Shown: positions 46,203-54,178 of the stretch, one piece after another
How positions within the stretch are numbered: position 1 is the stretch's first letter
Layout: the number at the start of each line of letters is the position of its first letter
Assembly: GCF_014203665.1 (NCBI RefSeq)
Contig: NZ_JACHJN010000004.1
Location: forward strand, 186,001 to 250,000
Origin: Saccharothrix tamanrassetensis
GTDB taxonomy: Bacteria > Actinomycetota > Actinomycetes > Mycobacteriales > Pseudonocardiaceae
Length of the DNA: 64,000 nucleotides
Reading direction: 5' to 3'
The notes under the pieces: generated by a model
The model's input: only the letters and a program-made list of their open reading frames with translations
Database searches by the model: none
Told to the model about the DNA's origin: nothing
Made by a program: the position numbers and the translations under genes

Positions 46203-47573
46203 TCAGCGTCCGGCGAGGAAAGTCAGCACGTCCTGGCGGGTGACCACGCCCGCCGGCTTGCCGTCGTCCAGCACCAGCGCACCGTCCGCTGAGGACAGTG
46301 CCTGCATCGCGGCGCTGATCGACTCGCCCGAGCCGATGGTCGGCAGCTTCAGCGACATGTGCGCGTCGAGCCGGTCGGTGAGCTGCGCCTTGCCGGTGAA
46401 CAGCGCGTCCAGCAGGTCCCGTTCGTTGACCGCGCCGGACACCTCGGCGGCCATCACCGGGGGCTCGGCGTTGACCACCGGCATCTGCGAGACGCCGTAC
46501 TCGCGCATGATCGCGACCGCCTCGGCGACCGTCTCATTGGGATGGCCGTGCACCAGGTCCGGCATGGTGCCGTCCTTGCGCCGCAACACGTCCCCGACCG
46601 TCGCGCCGGACGTGTCGGGCGACAGGAAGCCGTACTGCGCCATCCACTTGTCGTTGAACACGCTCGACAGGTAGCCGCGCCCGCCGTCCGGCAGCAGCAC
46701 CACGACCACGTCGTCCGGGCCGCAGTTCTCCGCGACGCGCAGCGCCGCCGCGACCGCCATGCCGCACGAGCCGCCGACGAGCAGGCCCTCTTCGCGGGCG
46801 AGCCGGCGGGTGATGTCGAACGAGTCCTTGTCCGTCACCGCGACGATCTCGTCGCACACGTTCCGGTCGTACGCGTCCGGCCAGAAGTCCTCGCCGACGC
46901 CCTCCACGAGGTACGGCCGGCCGGTGCCCCCGGAGTACACGGAACCCTCCGGGTCCGCGCCGATGACCTTCACCCGGCCCCCGGAGGCCTCCTTGAGGTA
47001 CTTGCCGGTGCCGGAGATGGTGCCGCCGGTGCCGACGCCCGCCACGAAGTGCGTGATGCGGCCCTCGGTCTGCCGCCACAGTTCGGGACCGGTGCCGTGG
47101 TAGTGGCTGGCCGGGTTCTCCGCGTTGGCGTACTGGTTGGGCTTCCACGCGCCGGGGATCTCGGCGACCAGCCGGTCCGACACGTTGTAGTAGGAGTCCG
47201 GGTGCTCGGGCGCGACGGCCGTCGGGCACACCACGACCTCGGCGCCGTACGCCTTGAGCACGTTGCGCTTGTCCACGCTGACCTTGTCAGGGCAGACGAA
47301 GACGCACTTGTAGCCCTTCTGCTGGGCCACCAGCGCGAGCCCGACCCCGGTGTTGCCCGAGGTGGGTTCCACGATCGTGCCGCCCGGCTCGAGCTCCCCG
47401 GACCGCTCGGCCGCCTCCACCATGCGCAGTGCGATGCGGTCCTTCACACTGCCGCCGGGGTTGAAGTACTCGACCTTGGCCAGGATGAGCGGCCGGAGCC
47501 CCTCGGCAACCGCGTTCAGCTTCACGAGCGGCGTGTTGCCGACCAGGTCGACGATGCTCTCGACGTACTCCAC
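46203..47573 (-). CDS. cbs: Cystathionine beta-synthase
   Basis: This PLP enzyme forms cystathionine from serine and homocysteine. The 456-residue protein has the PLP lysine in NPGGSVKDRIALRMVE (near residue 42), EPTSGNTGVGLAL, and the glycine loop GVGTGGTISGTGKYLKE. Two CBS domains make up the last 120 residues (from TVGDVLRRKDG), which may sense adenosyl ligands. There is no heme-binding N-terminal extension. GTG at 47573 was chosen because the conserved sequence begins there. It is divergent from an SGNH hydrolase gene. Confidence 0.94.
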   Translation of the reverse strand: MEYVESIVDLVGNTPLVKLNAVAEGLRPLILAKVEYFNPGGSVKDRIALRMVEAAERSGELEPGGTIVEPTSGNTGVGLALVAQQKGYKCVFVCPDKVSVDKRNVLKAYGAEVVVCPTAVAPEHPDSYYNVSDRLVAEIPGAWKPNQYANAENPASHYHGTGPELWRQTEGRITHFVAGVGTGGTISGTGKYLKEASGGRVKVIGADPEGSVYSGGTGRPYLVEGVGEDFWPDAYDRNVCDEIVAVTDKDSFDITRRLAREEGLLVGGSCGMAVAAALRVAENCGPDDVVVVLLPDGGRGYLSSVFNDKWMAQYGFLSPDTSGATVGDVLRRKDGTMPDLVHGHPNETVAEAVAIMREYGVSQMPVVNAEPPVMAAEVSGAVNERDLLDALFTGKAQLTDRLDAHMSLKLPTIGSGESISAAMQALSSADGALVLDDGKPAGVVTRQDVLTFLAGR

Positions 47574-47704
47574 CGAAGGTCCCTTCCCACTGCGCGAAAT
47601 GACCCGATGAGCGTACTTGCTGCGATGTGTCCCGCGAGTCACGCGCGGATGGCGGGCAATCCGCGCGTCCCGGTGGAAGATCGACCGCAAGGGGGTGGTC
47701 GGTC

Positions 47705-48484
47705 GTGAGGTGGAGGCGTCTCATCGCGCTGACCGGGGTGGCCGTGGGCGGGCTGGCCGGGGTGGCGTACGGGCTGTTCACGTCGCAGTCGCGGCGGGCC
47801 AGGGTGGTCATCGGCCTGCCCGACGGGCCACCGCTGCGCGCCGACGGCGTGTACGGGCGGGGCGCGGGCGAGCCGTTGCGGTTCGCCGTCCTCGGCGACT
47901 CGATGGCCGCGGGCCTGGGCGTCGACGACCCGGCGGAACTGCCCGGCGTGCTGCTGGCGAACGGGCTGGCCGACGAGACGGGCCGCCCGGTCTGCCTGGA
48001 GACCCACGCGGTCAGCGGCTCGACCACCCGCGACCTGCCCGCGCAGGTCGACCGCGTGGTGGCCGACCCGCCGGACGTGGCGCTGGTGATCATCGGCGGG
48101 AACGACGTGACCACCCGCATGTCCGTCGCCGCGTCCGCGGCGCTGCTGGGCACCCAGGTCCACCGGCTCCGCGAGGCCGGCATCGGCGTGGTGGTCGGCA
48201 CCTGCCCCGACCTCGGTTCCATCCGGCCCATCGCCCAACCGCTGCGCTCGGTGGCCCACGAGTGGAGCCTGCGGCTGGCCCGCGCCCAGCGCCGCGAGGT
48301 CGAGCGGGTCGGCGGCGTGGCGGTGGCGCTGGGCGACCTGCTGGCGGCCGAGTTCACCGCCCGCCACGTCGACTACTTCAGCCGCGACCGGTTCCACCCC
48401 AGTGCGGCGGGCTACGAGGCCGCCGCCTCGGTGCTGCTGGCGCCGCTCTGGGCCGTCGTGACCAGCCCTGACGCACGGTCGTAG
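47705..48484 (+). CDS. SGNH/GDSL hydrolase, membrane-anchored or secreted
   Basis: A 259-residue esterase-like protein with an N-terminal hydrophobic segment (LIALTGVAVGGLAGVAYGLF). The SGNH blocks follow: block I VLGDSMAAGLG (catalytic Ser), block III IGGNDVTTR, and block V FHPSAAGYEAAA (catalytic His). It corresponds to Rv1075c by position, an extracellular esterase in mycobacteria. GTG at 47705 follows a GGGGG stretch. The substrate is unknown; cell-envelope acyl groups are plausible. Confidence 0.88.
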   Translation: MRWRRLIALTGVAVGGLAGVAYGLFTSQSRRARVVIGLPDGPPLRADGVYGRGAGEPLRFAVLGDSMAAGLGVDDPAELPGVLLANGLADETGRPVCLETHAVSGSTTRDLPAQVDRVVADPPDVALVIIGGNDVTTRMSVAASAALLGTQVHRLREAGIGVVVGTCPDLGSIRPIAQPLRSVAHEWSLRLARAQRREVERVGGVAVALGDLLAAEFTARHVDYFSRDRFHPSAAGYEAAASVLLAPLWAVVTSPDARS

Positions 48485-48591
48485 ACCGGACGGCGGACGC
48501 GCGGCGTCGTAGGTCACGAGTGGTAGCCGGGCTGAACAGGCGTTAACTAGGCTTCTGACCCGAGATGGCGGCGAAACAAAGGAGTTCCGTA

Positions 48592-49812
48592 ATGCCTGAG
48601 GCCGTGATCGTCTCCGCAGCCCGGTCCCCCATCGGGCGTGCGGGCAAGGGATCGCTGAAGGACGTCCGGGCAGACGACCTGACCTTGCAGGTCCTGCGGG
48701 CGGCCTTGGCGAAGGTGCCGCAGCTGGACCCGAACGACATCGACGACCTGATGCTGGGCTGCGGCCTGCCGGGCGGCGAACAGGGCTTCAACATGGGGCG
48801 GGTGGTGGCCGTGCTGGCGGGCTACGACAACCTGCCCGGCACCACCGTGACGAGGTACTGCGCGTCCAGCGTGCAGACGACCCGGATGGCGCTGCACGCG
48901 ATCAAGGCGGGCGAGGGCGACGTGTTCATCAGCGCCGGCGTCGAGACCGTGTCGAGCTTCGCGCGCGGCAGCTCCGACAGCTGGCCGAACACCCACAACC
49001 CGTTCTTCGCCGAAGCGGAGGCGCGCACCGCGTCCGTGGCCGAGCAGGGCGCCCCTTCGTGGACCGACCCGCGCACCACGGGCAACGTCCCCGACGTCTA
49101 CATCGCGATGGGGCAGACGGCGGAGAACCTGGCGCTCGCCAAGGGCGTGACGCGGGAGGAGATGGACCACTTCGGCGTCCGCTCGCAGAACCTGGCGGAG
49201 AAGGCGATCGCCAACGGGTTCTGGGCGAGGGAGATCACCCCGATCACGCTGCCCGACGGCACGGTGGTGAGCACCGACGACGGCCCCCGCCCCGGCGTGA
49301 CCTACGAGGGCGTGTCCGGCCTCAAGCCCGTCTTCCGCCCCGACGGCCGCGTCACGGCGGGTAACTGCTGCCCCCTCAACGACGGCGCGGCGGCCCTCGT
49401 GATCATGAGCGACACCAAGGCGCGCGAACTGGGGATCACCCCACTGGCCCGCGTCGTGTCGACCGGCGTGTCCGGCCTGTCCCCGGAGATCATGGGCCTC
49501 GGTCCGGTCGAGGCGTCCAAGCGCGCCTTGGCCCTGGCCGGCATGTCGATCGACGACATCGACCTGGTGGAGATCAACGAGGCCTTCGCCGCCCAGGTCA
49601 TCCCGTCGTACCGGGACCTCGGCATCGACCTCGACCGGCTGAACGTGAACGGCGGCGCCATCGCCGTCGGCCACCCGTTCGGCATGACGGGTGCGCGGAT
49701 CACCACGACGCTGATCAACTCGCTCCAGTTCCACGACAAGCAGTTCGGCCTGGAGACGATGTGCGTGGGCGGCGGCCAGGGCATGGCGATGGTCATCGAG
49801 CGGTTGAGCTGA
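48592..49812 (+). CDS. fadA: Acetyl-CoA acetyltransferase / thiolase (FadA-like)
   Basis: A 406-residue thiolase II-fold enzyme. The acyl-accepting Cys is in TVTRYCASSVQTT (near residue 90), the catalytic His in VNGGAIAVGHPFGMTG, and the second Cys in LETMCVGGGQGMA. It may work in beta-oxidation or acetoacetyl-CoA formation; the order relative to cbs matches mycobacterial fadA3. ATG at 48592 is preceded by AAAGGAG with ideal spacing, so the longer upstream option at 48565 is rejected. Confidence 0.93.
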   Translation: MPEAVIVSAARSPIGRAGKGSLKDVRADDLTLQVLRAALAKVPQLDPNDIDDLMLGCGLPGGEQGFNMGRVVAVLAGYDNLPGTTVTRYCASSVQTTRMALHAIKAGEGDVFISAGVETVSSFARGSSDSWPNTHNPFFAEAEARTASVAEQGAPSWTDPRTTGNVPDVYIAMGQTAENLALAKGVTREEMDHFGVRSQNLAEKAIANGFWAREITPITLPDGTVVSTDDGPRPGVTYEGVSGLKPVFRPDGRVTAGNCCPLNDGAAALVIMSDTKARELGITPLARVVSTGVSGLSPEIMGLGPVEASKRALALAGMSIDDIDLVEINEAFAAQVIPSYRDLGIDLDRLNVNGGAIAVGHPFGMTGARITTTLINSLQFHDKQFGLETMCVGGGQGMAMVIERLS

Positions 49813-49871
49813 CGCGCGTCACGGAACGAGGCGAGAATCGTCCTTACCTCAAGTAGAGAGGTGGGGATCAG

Positions 49872-50096
49872 ATGCCGTACGTGTGGTGGCACAGCGGGTA
49901 CGACTCGCTGTGCCACGCTTTTCCAGCGACCCAACGGTCCAGGACCTACTTCGAGGCCGCCTGCACCCACTCCGTGCCACCGGAACACCTGGTACGAGAA
50001 CCCACCGGCCCACTCTGCGTACCGTGCCTGATCAAGGTCGGCTCGGACCTGCCCGCCGAGGACCCGACCAGAGTCGGCAACAGCTGGCGCGACTAA
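49872..50096 (+). CDS. Small Cys/His-rich putative zinc-binding protein
   Basis: A 74-residue protein beginning MPYVWWHSGYDSLCHAF, with further CTHS and LCVPCLIK motifs. The Cys/His set could bind one zinc ion. The start follows GAGAGGTGGGGAT. Similar short proteins appear in Pseudonocardiaceae genomes as zinc-finger proteins, from memory; no function is known. It is the last gene before an 890-bp repeat-rich region. Confidence 0.6.
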   Translation: MPYVWWHSGYDSLCHAFPATQRSRTYFEAACTHSVPPEHLVREPTGPLCVPCLIKVGSDLPAEDPTRVGNSWRD

Positions 50097-50400
50097 CCCG
50101 CACCTCTACGGGTTCAACCCTGCGCCTCCCCCTGCGCCCTCACCCCTGCGCCCTCACCCTTCCGGGCTCATACCGCCGGCCTCCCCCTTCTGGGTTGACT
50201 CCTGCGCCACCACCCTTCGGGCTTCACCACGCCACCCCACCGAGTGACACCCGCGCCTTCGCCCTAAGCAGCCACCGCAGACTCGCCGCTCGCCACGCGC
50301 CCGCCGCACGCCGCACGCCAGTCGCTGCCCACAGCACCTCGCCAGCCAGCCGCGCCAGCCAGCCCCGCCAGCCAGCCGCGCGCAGCGCACACCTCTCCGC

Positions 50401-50545
50401 CTGCGTGTCATCCCCGTATGGCCTGCGCGCCAGCGAACCGCATGTGTCAAGGGCAGATCGAACCCGCGACCACCGCACACGCTTCACGATCTGCCCTTGA
50501 CGCATGTGGTTGTCTCCGACCAGGCCATACGGGGATGACACGCAG
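50401..50545. repeat. Large nested inverted repeat (possible MITE or structured RNA)
   Basis: The outer arms 50401-50425 and 50521-50545 are perfect 25-bp complements. The inner arms 50437-50460 and 50487-50510 pair over 24 bp with two mismatches that are G-U compatible on one strand. A 26-nt loop and a small internal bulge (50426-50436/50511-50520) complete the element. No coding capacity is seen and no target-site duplication is obvious. Confidence 0.85.
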
Positions 50546-50671
50546 ACCACCGCCCACACCGCACCCCAAAGCTCGAAGAGCTTCGCAGGGCTCTTGTGGA
50601 GATCCTTGGCGGCCAGCCCGTCCGGCGAGGACGCTTTTCAAGCCCGTAGACCCATTCACCGACGCGACCCG

Positions 50672-50756
50672 CCAGCACCAAGGCTCCACCAGCACCGGGG
50701 CTCCACCAGCACCAAGGCTCCACCAGCACCAAGGCTCCGCCAGCACCGGGGCTCCG
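50672..50756. repeat. 17-bp tandem repeat, five copies
   Basis: Five units of CCAGCACC(AA/GG)GGCTCC(A/G) occupy 50672-50756. The 17-bp period is not a multiple of three, which argues against coding. Confidence 0.88.
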
Positions 50757-50942
50757 CCCCAGCCGGAGGATTCTCACCACCAGATAGGTGCACAAACCGC
50801 CGCAGGCCACGCTTCGCAGGCGTCCCCTCGAAGTGAACGCCCCCGACACACACCCAACCACCCAGGTACGACATCCCGCCCCACGAACCTGAGAACCCGC
50901 TGAACCGCTCCCAGCGCCCCTCACACCCCCGGAAAGCACACA

Positions 50943-50970
50943 GGGCGCCCGGCCAACCGGCCGGACGCCC
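50943..50970 (-). terminator. Terminator of the Bax inhibitor-1 gene
   Basis: A 12-bp stem (50943-50954 with 50959-50970) around a 4-nt loop, with one G-U pair in the minus-strand RNA, lies 17 bp past the stop at 50988. Confidence 0.7.
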
Positions 50971-50987
50971 CGCGCACACCCAACAGA

Positions 50988-51788
50988 CTAATCGCGCTGC
51001 AGGTACGACAGCAGTCGCAGGATCTCCAGGTACAGCCACACCAGCGTGGTCATCAGGCCGAACGCCGCCCACCACGCCCACTTCGCGGGCACACCCGAAC
51101 GGATCATCTCGTTCGCGGCCTCGAAGTCGAGCAGGAAGTTGAACGCCGCGATCCCGATCACCACGAGGCTGAACACGATGGCCAGCGTGCCGCCGTCCCG
51201 CAGCCCGGAGTTCACGCCGAACAGGCCGAGCACCAGGTTGCCGAGCATGAGCACGACCACACCGACGGTGGCGCCGATGATCCACTTGGTCAGGCGCGGC
51301 GTGACGCGGATCGCACCCGTCTTGTAGACCACGAGCATCGCGCCGAACACGCCGAACGTGCCCAGGATCGCCTGCCACGCGATACCGCTGTACAGCGCCT
51401 CGAACACACCGGTGATCGCACCGAGGAACACGCCCTCGGCGACCGCGTAGGTCATGACCAGCGGAGCGCTCGGGGTGCGCTTGAAGATGATGATCAGTGA
51501 CACGACCAGGCCCACGATCAGGCCCGGCAGCATCAGCGCGAACGGCGCGACCTGGCCGGACAGCACCAGCCACGCCGAGACCAGACCGGTCAGCAGCGTC
51601 GTGGCCAGCGTGATCGCGGTCTTGGTGACCACGTCGTCAATGGTGATGGGGCGCTCGCCGGTGGTCGGCGGGGCACCCTGGAAGCCCCCGTACTGCTGTG
51701 CCTCGTACGGCTGGCCGAAACCTGCGTAGCTCCCGGAACCGCCGCTGGTCGGCAGGTTCCGGAACGCGGGGTTGCTGGTGGTACGCAC
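50988..51788 (-). CDS. Bax inhibitor-1/YccA family membrane protein
   Basis: A 266-residue protein. The N-terminal 60 residues are hydrophilic and Gly/Pro/Gln-rich; seven membrane helices follow in the TMBIM pattern, including AVAEGVFLGAITGVFE and the C-terminal LTTLVWLYLEILRLLSYLQR. Related proteins act as pH-sensitive calcium leak channels. The GTG at 51788 has CAGGAGGACGAG upstream. It is divergent from the SpaA/sortase operon with a 252-bp promoter region between them. Confidence 0.9.
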   Translation of the reverse strand: MRTTSNPAFRNLPTSGGSGSYAGFGQPYEAQQYGGFQGAPPTTGERPITIDDVVTKTAITLATTLLTGLVSAWLVLSGQVAPFALMLPGLIVGLVVSLIIIFKRTPSAPLVMTYAVAEGVFLGAITGVFEALYSGIAWQAILGTFGVFGAMLVVYKTGAIRVTPRLTKWIIGATVGVVVLMLGNLVLGLFGVNSGLRDGGTLAIVFSLVVIGIAAFNFLLDFEAANEMIRSGVPAKWAWWAAFGLMTTLVWLYLEILRLLSYLQRD

Positions 51789-51856
51789 CTCGTCCTCCTG
51801 TGGCGTTTTGACGCCGTCACGGGGTTCAACGACCACACGAGTCGATCGGTTCCCGT

Positions 51857-51878
51857 CGGGTAAAAGCGACTTTACCCG
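51857..51878. promoter_or_regulatory. Perfect inverted repeat CGGGTAAA-N6-TTTACCCG
   Basis: The 8-bp arms 51857-51864 and 51871-51878 lie in the divergent promoter region, about 70 bp upstream of the Bax inhibitor start and 160 bp upstream of the SpaA gene. It is a candidate operator for a dimeric regulator. Confidence 0.45.
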
Positions 51879-52040
51879 GGTTGTCGATCTCGGATCCACA
51901 CCCCACGCTGCGGAGCGTAGTCATCCTTCCCACTCCCCTGGTGGCTTGTCCCCACCCGACACGACCCGTAAGGCTCTCCCCCGGCAGCCCGCCGAACCGG
52001 CGCTCGTTGCACACAGATACCCGAGGGGTCAGGTTAAGAC

Positions 52041-53444
52041 ATGGGGTGGAGACGACTCGCCGGCGCGCTGCTCGCGTCCGGTGTGGCCTTGCTCGCCGTT
52101 CCCGCGACATCCGACGCCCAGGTCCAGGAAGGCATCGGCTACAGCACGACCGCCCAGGGATACCGGGACAAGCCCAGCGACACCGATTGGCTCGGGTCCT
52201 ACCTCTGGCAGGGCAAGCACGTCTGGTGCGTCCAGTACTCGCTGCTCGCCCCGGACAGCACCGAGCAGTACAAGGACCGCGACGAACTGAAGACCAAGGC
52301 CGGCGAGCCGCTGGCGCCCGAGGTCGCGGCGAACATCTCCTACCTGCTGCTGCGGTACACGACCAACCCCACGGCCGACGAGGCCGCGGCGCTGGCGCAC
52401 CTGCTGCACACGTGGACGGCGTCGCCGCACGGCCGCATCTCGCTCGACCCGGGCAACGACTTCCGGCACATCGCGTACGACGAGCGGTTCCACTTCGACC
52501 AGCTGCCCCAGTCGGCGAAGGACGCGGTGGGCAGGCTGCGCGCGGACGCCGAGAGCAACCGGGGCCCGTGGACGGCGCAGGTCACCGCGCCGACCAAGGA
52601 CCAGCTGATCGGCTCGCCGGACAGCTGGACCGTCGACATCGCCAAGGCGAACGGCTCCGGCGTCGGCGACGTGCCGGTGACCGTGGAGCTGGACCAGGCG
52701 ACGCTGGAGGACGGCACGAACACCGTCGAGCTGCGGACGCCCGCCGACGGCAAGCCGCTGGCGGTGAAGGTGGTCCCGACCGGCGCGAAGCCGACGTTCA
52801 AGGTTCGGCTGGACAGCCCGGCGGACCGGCCGATCGTGCACGTGCCGGCGAACACCGACATGCAGCGGATCGTCACCACCGGGGGTGAGAAGAAACTCAC
52901 CGCCGAAGCTGCCACGTCCGCCAAGACGGCCCCCGGCGTGCTCAGGGTCGGCAAGACCGACACCGAGACGGCCAAGGGCATCTCGGGCGTGGCGCTGCGG
53001 ATCACCGCGGCCGACGGCACGGCTCCGGCGGTCGGGCAGGACGACGCGCCGCTGACCGGCCCGGACGGCAAGCCGATCGTGTTGCAGACCGCCGACGACG
53101 GCTCGGTCTCGGTGCCCGACCTGCGCACCCCGCAGGACGTGTGCGTGACCGAGGTCGCCGCGGCCAAGGGTTACGAGGAGAGCTTCGACCCCGCCGCGCC
53201 GCCCAAGGCGTGCGGGAAGGTCGAGGCCGGCCAAACGCTTGCGCTGGCGTTGACGAACAAGCCCAACAAGCCGATCGTGCCGATCACCATCCCCGCCGGC
53301 GCCGACGGTGCCGGCGTGGTGGCCAAGGGCGCGTTCACCACCTCGGTCGACACCGGGGCGGTGGTCGGGTTCGGCGGGGCCGTGCTGATCGGTGCGGCGC
53401 TGCTCGGGTTCGTCGCCCGGCGCAGGGTGGCTGCCCGGTCGTGA
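52041..53444 (+). CDS. Secreted thioester/SpaA-type surface protein, probable sortase substrate
   Basis: A 467-residue exported protein. The signal peptide ends near residue 26. Residues 30-165 resemble a thioester domain (WCVQYSLLAP with Cys63; a partner Gln is not obvious). A linker beta-domain follows, then a SpaA/Cna-B-like domain at about residues 295-395 (GVLRVGKTDTETAKGISGVA; DGSVSVPDLRTPQ). The C-terminus has a membrane helix and the positive tail ARRRVAARS, preceded by SVDTG where an LPxTG or LAxTG motif would be expected. The next gene encodes a sortase and overlaps in GTGA, supporting a substrate-enzyme pair. Adhesion or surface display is inferred. Confidence 0.75.
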   Translation: MGWRRLAGALLASGVALLAVPATSDAQVQEGIGYSTTAQGYRDKPSDTDWLGSYLWQGKHVWCVQYSLLAPDSTEQYKDRDELKTKAGEPLAPEVAANISYLLLRYTTNPTADEAAALAHLLHTWTASPHGRISLDPGNDFRHIAYDERFHFDQLPQSAKDAVGRLRADAESNRGPWTAQVTAPTKDQLIGSPDSWTVDIAKANGSGVGDVPVTVELDQATLEDGTNTVELRTPADGKPLAVKVVPTGAKPTFKVRLDSPADRPIVHVPANTDMQRIVTTGGEKKLTAEAATSAKTAPGVLRVGKTDTETAKGISGVALRITAADGTAPAVGQDDAPLTGPDGKPIVLQTADDGSVSVPDLRTPQDVCVTEVAAAKGYEESFDPAAPPKACGKVEAGQTLALALTNKPNKPIVPITIPAGADGAGVVAKGAFTTSVDTGAVVGFGGAVLIGAALLGFVARRRVAARS

Positions 53445-54139
53445 AGGCTTTCCTGACCGGCGCGGTGGTGGCGGGCGTGCTCGCCGCCGCCGCGCTGGTC
53501 TTCACGCCCGTCACCCCGGAGTCCGTCCAGGGCCTGCCCCGGCCCGGCGACGCCGTGGTGCCCCACCCGCTGGGTGACAGCCTGAGATCCGGCCGGGGCG
53601 TCGACCTCGCGGGGATGCCCGCCGGCGCGAACCCTCCCGCCGACCCGACGACGCCGACGACGCCGACGGCCACCACCACGGCCCCGGCCGCTCCGCCGAC
53701 CCAGGCTCCCGGCACCGTCCGGCTGCCCCAAGGCGGGCTGGCCACGCTGATCCGCAAGGAGGTCACCGCCGACGGCGTGCTGCCGGTCCCGGAAGGGGTC
53801 GGCGAGGCCACCTGGTGGGGCGTCGACCTGGCCGCCGCCGAAGGCGCGACCGTGCTGGCCGGGCACGTGAACTGGAAGGGCCTCGCCGGGCCGTTCGACG
53901 AGTTGTGGCGGGCGGCGGTGGGCAGTGACGTGACCGTCGTGGACACCGCGGGCAAGACGTTCCGGTTCCGGGTGAGCCAGGTGCTGACCGTCCCGAAGGA
54001 GGAGTTGCCGCAGCGCGCGGTGGAGTTGTTCGGGCCTCGCGGCCCCCACCGGCTGGTCCTGGTGACGTGCGGCGGCCGGTGGGTCGGCGGTGACACCGGG
54101 TACGAGGAGAACCAGGTCGTCGTCGCCACGCCGATCTAG
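53441..54139 (+). CDS. Class E/F-like sortase
   Basis: A 232-residue membrane-anchored transpeptidase. The N-terminal helix (residues about 3-22) is followed by a Pro/Thr/Ala-rich linker and the sortase barrel. The catalytic His is in VLAGHVNWKG and Cys in LVLVTCGGRWVGG. The usual Arg expected about ten residues after the Cys is not evident; the position before Tyr is Gly (DTGYEENQVVV). GTG start overlaps the surface-protein stop by four bases, implying equal expression. A deacetylase-like gene follows after 39 bp. Confidence 0.85.
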   Translation: MKAFLTGAVVAGVLAAAALVFTPVTPESVQGLPRPGDAVVPHPLGDSLRSGRGVDLAGMPAGANPPADPTTPTTPTATTTAPAAPPTQAPGTVRLPQGGLATLIRKEVTADGVLPVPEGVGEATWWGVDLAAAEGATVLAGHVNWKGLAGPFDELWRAAVGSDVTVVDTAGKTFRFRVSQVLTVPKEELPQRAVELFGPRGPHRLVLVTCGGRWVGGDTGYEENQVVVATPI

Positions 54140-54178
54140 CCGCCCTCTTCGGTTGCGCACAGGCAACCTTCGACCACG

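Larger units (their letters stand above)
50097..50987. other. 890-bp gene-poor region with nested inverted repeat and minisatellites
   Basis: No convincing gene is present on either strand; open frames are low-complexity and antisense to one another. Plus-strand content, in order: degenerate CCTGCGCCCTCACC-type repeats (50120-50170), GCCAGCCAGCC repeats (50340-50390), the large inverted repeat (50401-50545), a 17-bp tandem array (50672-50756) and a terminator for the convergent gene (50943-50970). Confidence 0.6.

Noticed and set aside
50437-50510. Possible tRNA, because CGGGTTCGATCTGCCC on the minus strand resembles a T-arm
   Set aside because: No acceptor, D-arm or anticodon arm with correct spacing is present; the resemblance arises from the inner arms of the inverted repeat.
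50418-50903. Several open frames on both strands in the repeat-rich region
   Set aside because: They are low-complexity, antisense to one another, cross the inverted repeat and have no recognisable domains or ribosome-binding sites.
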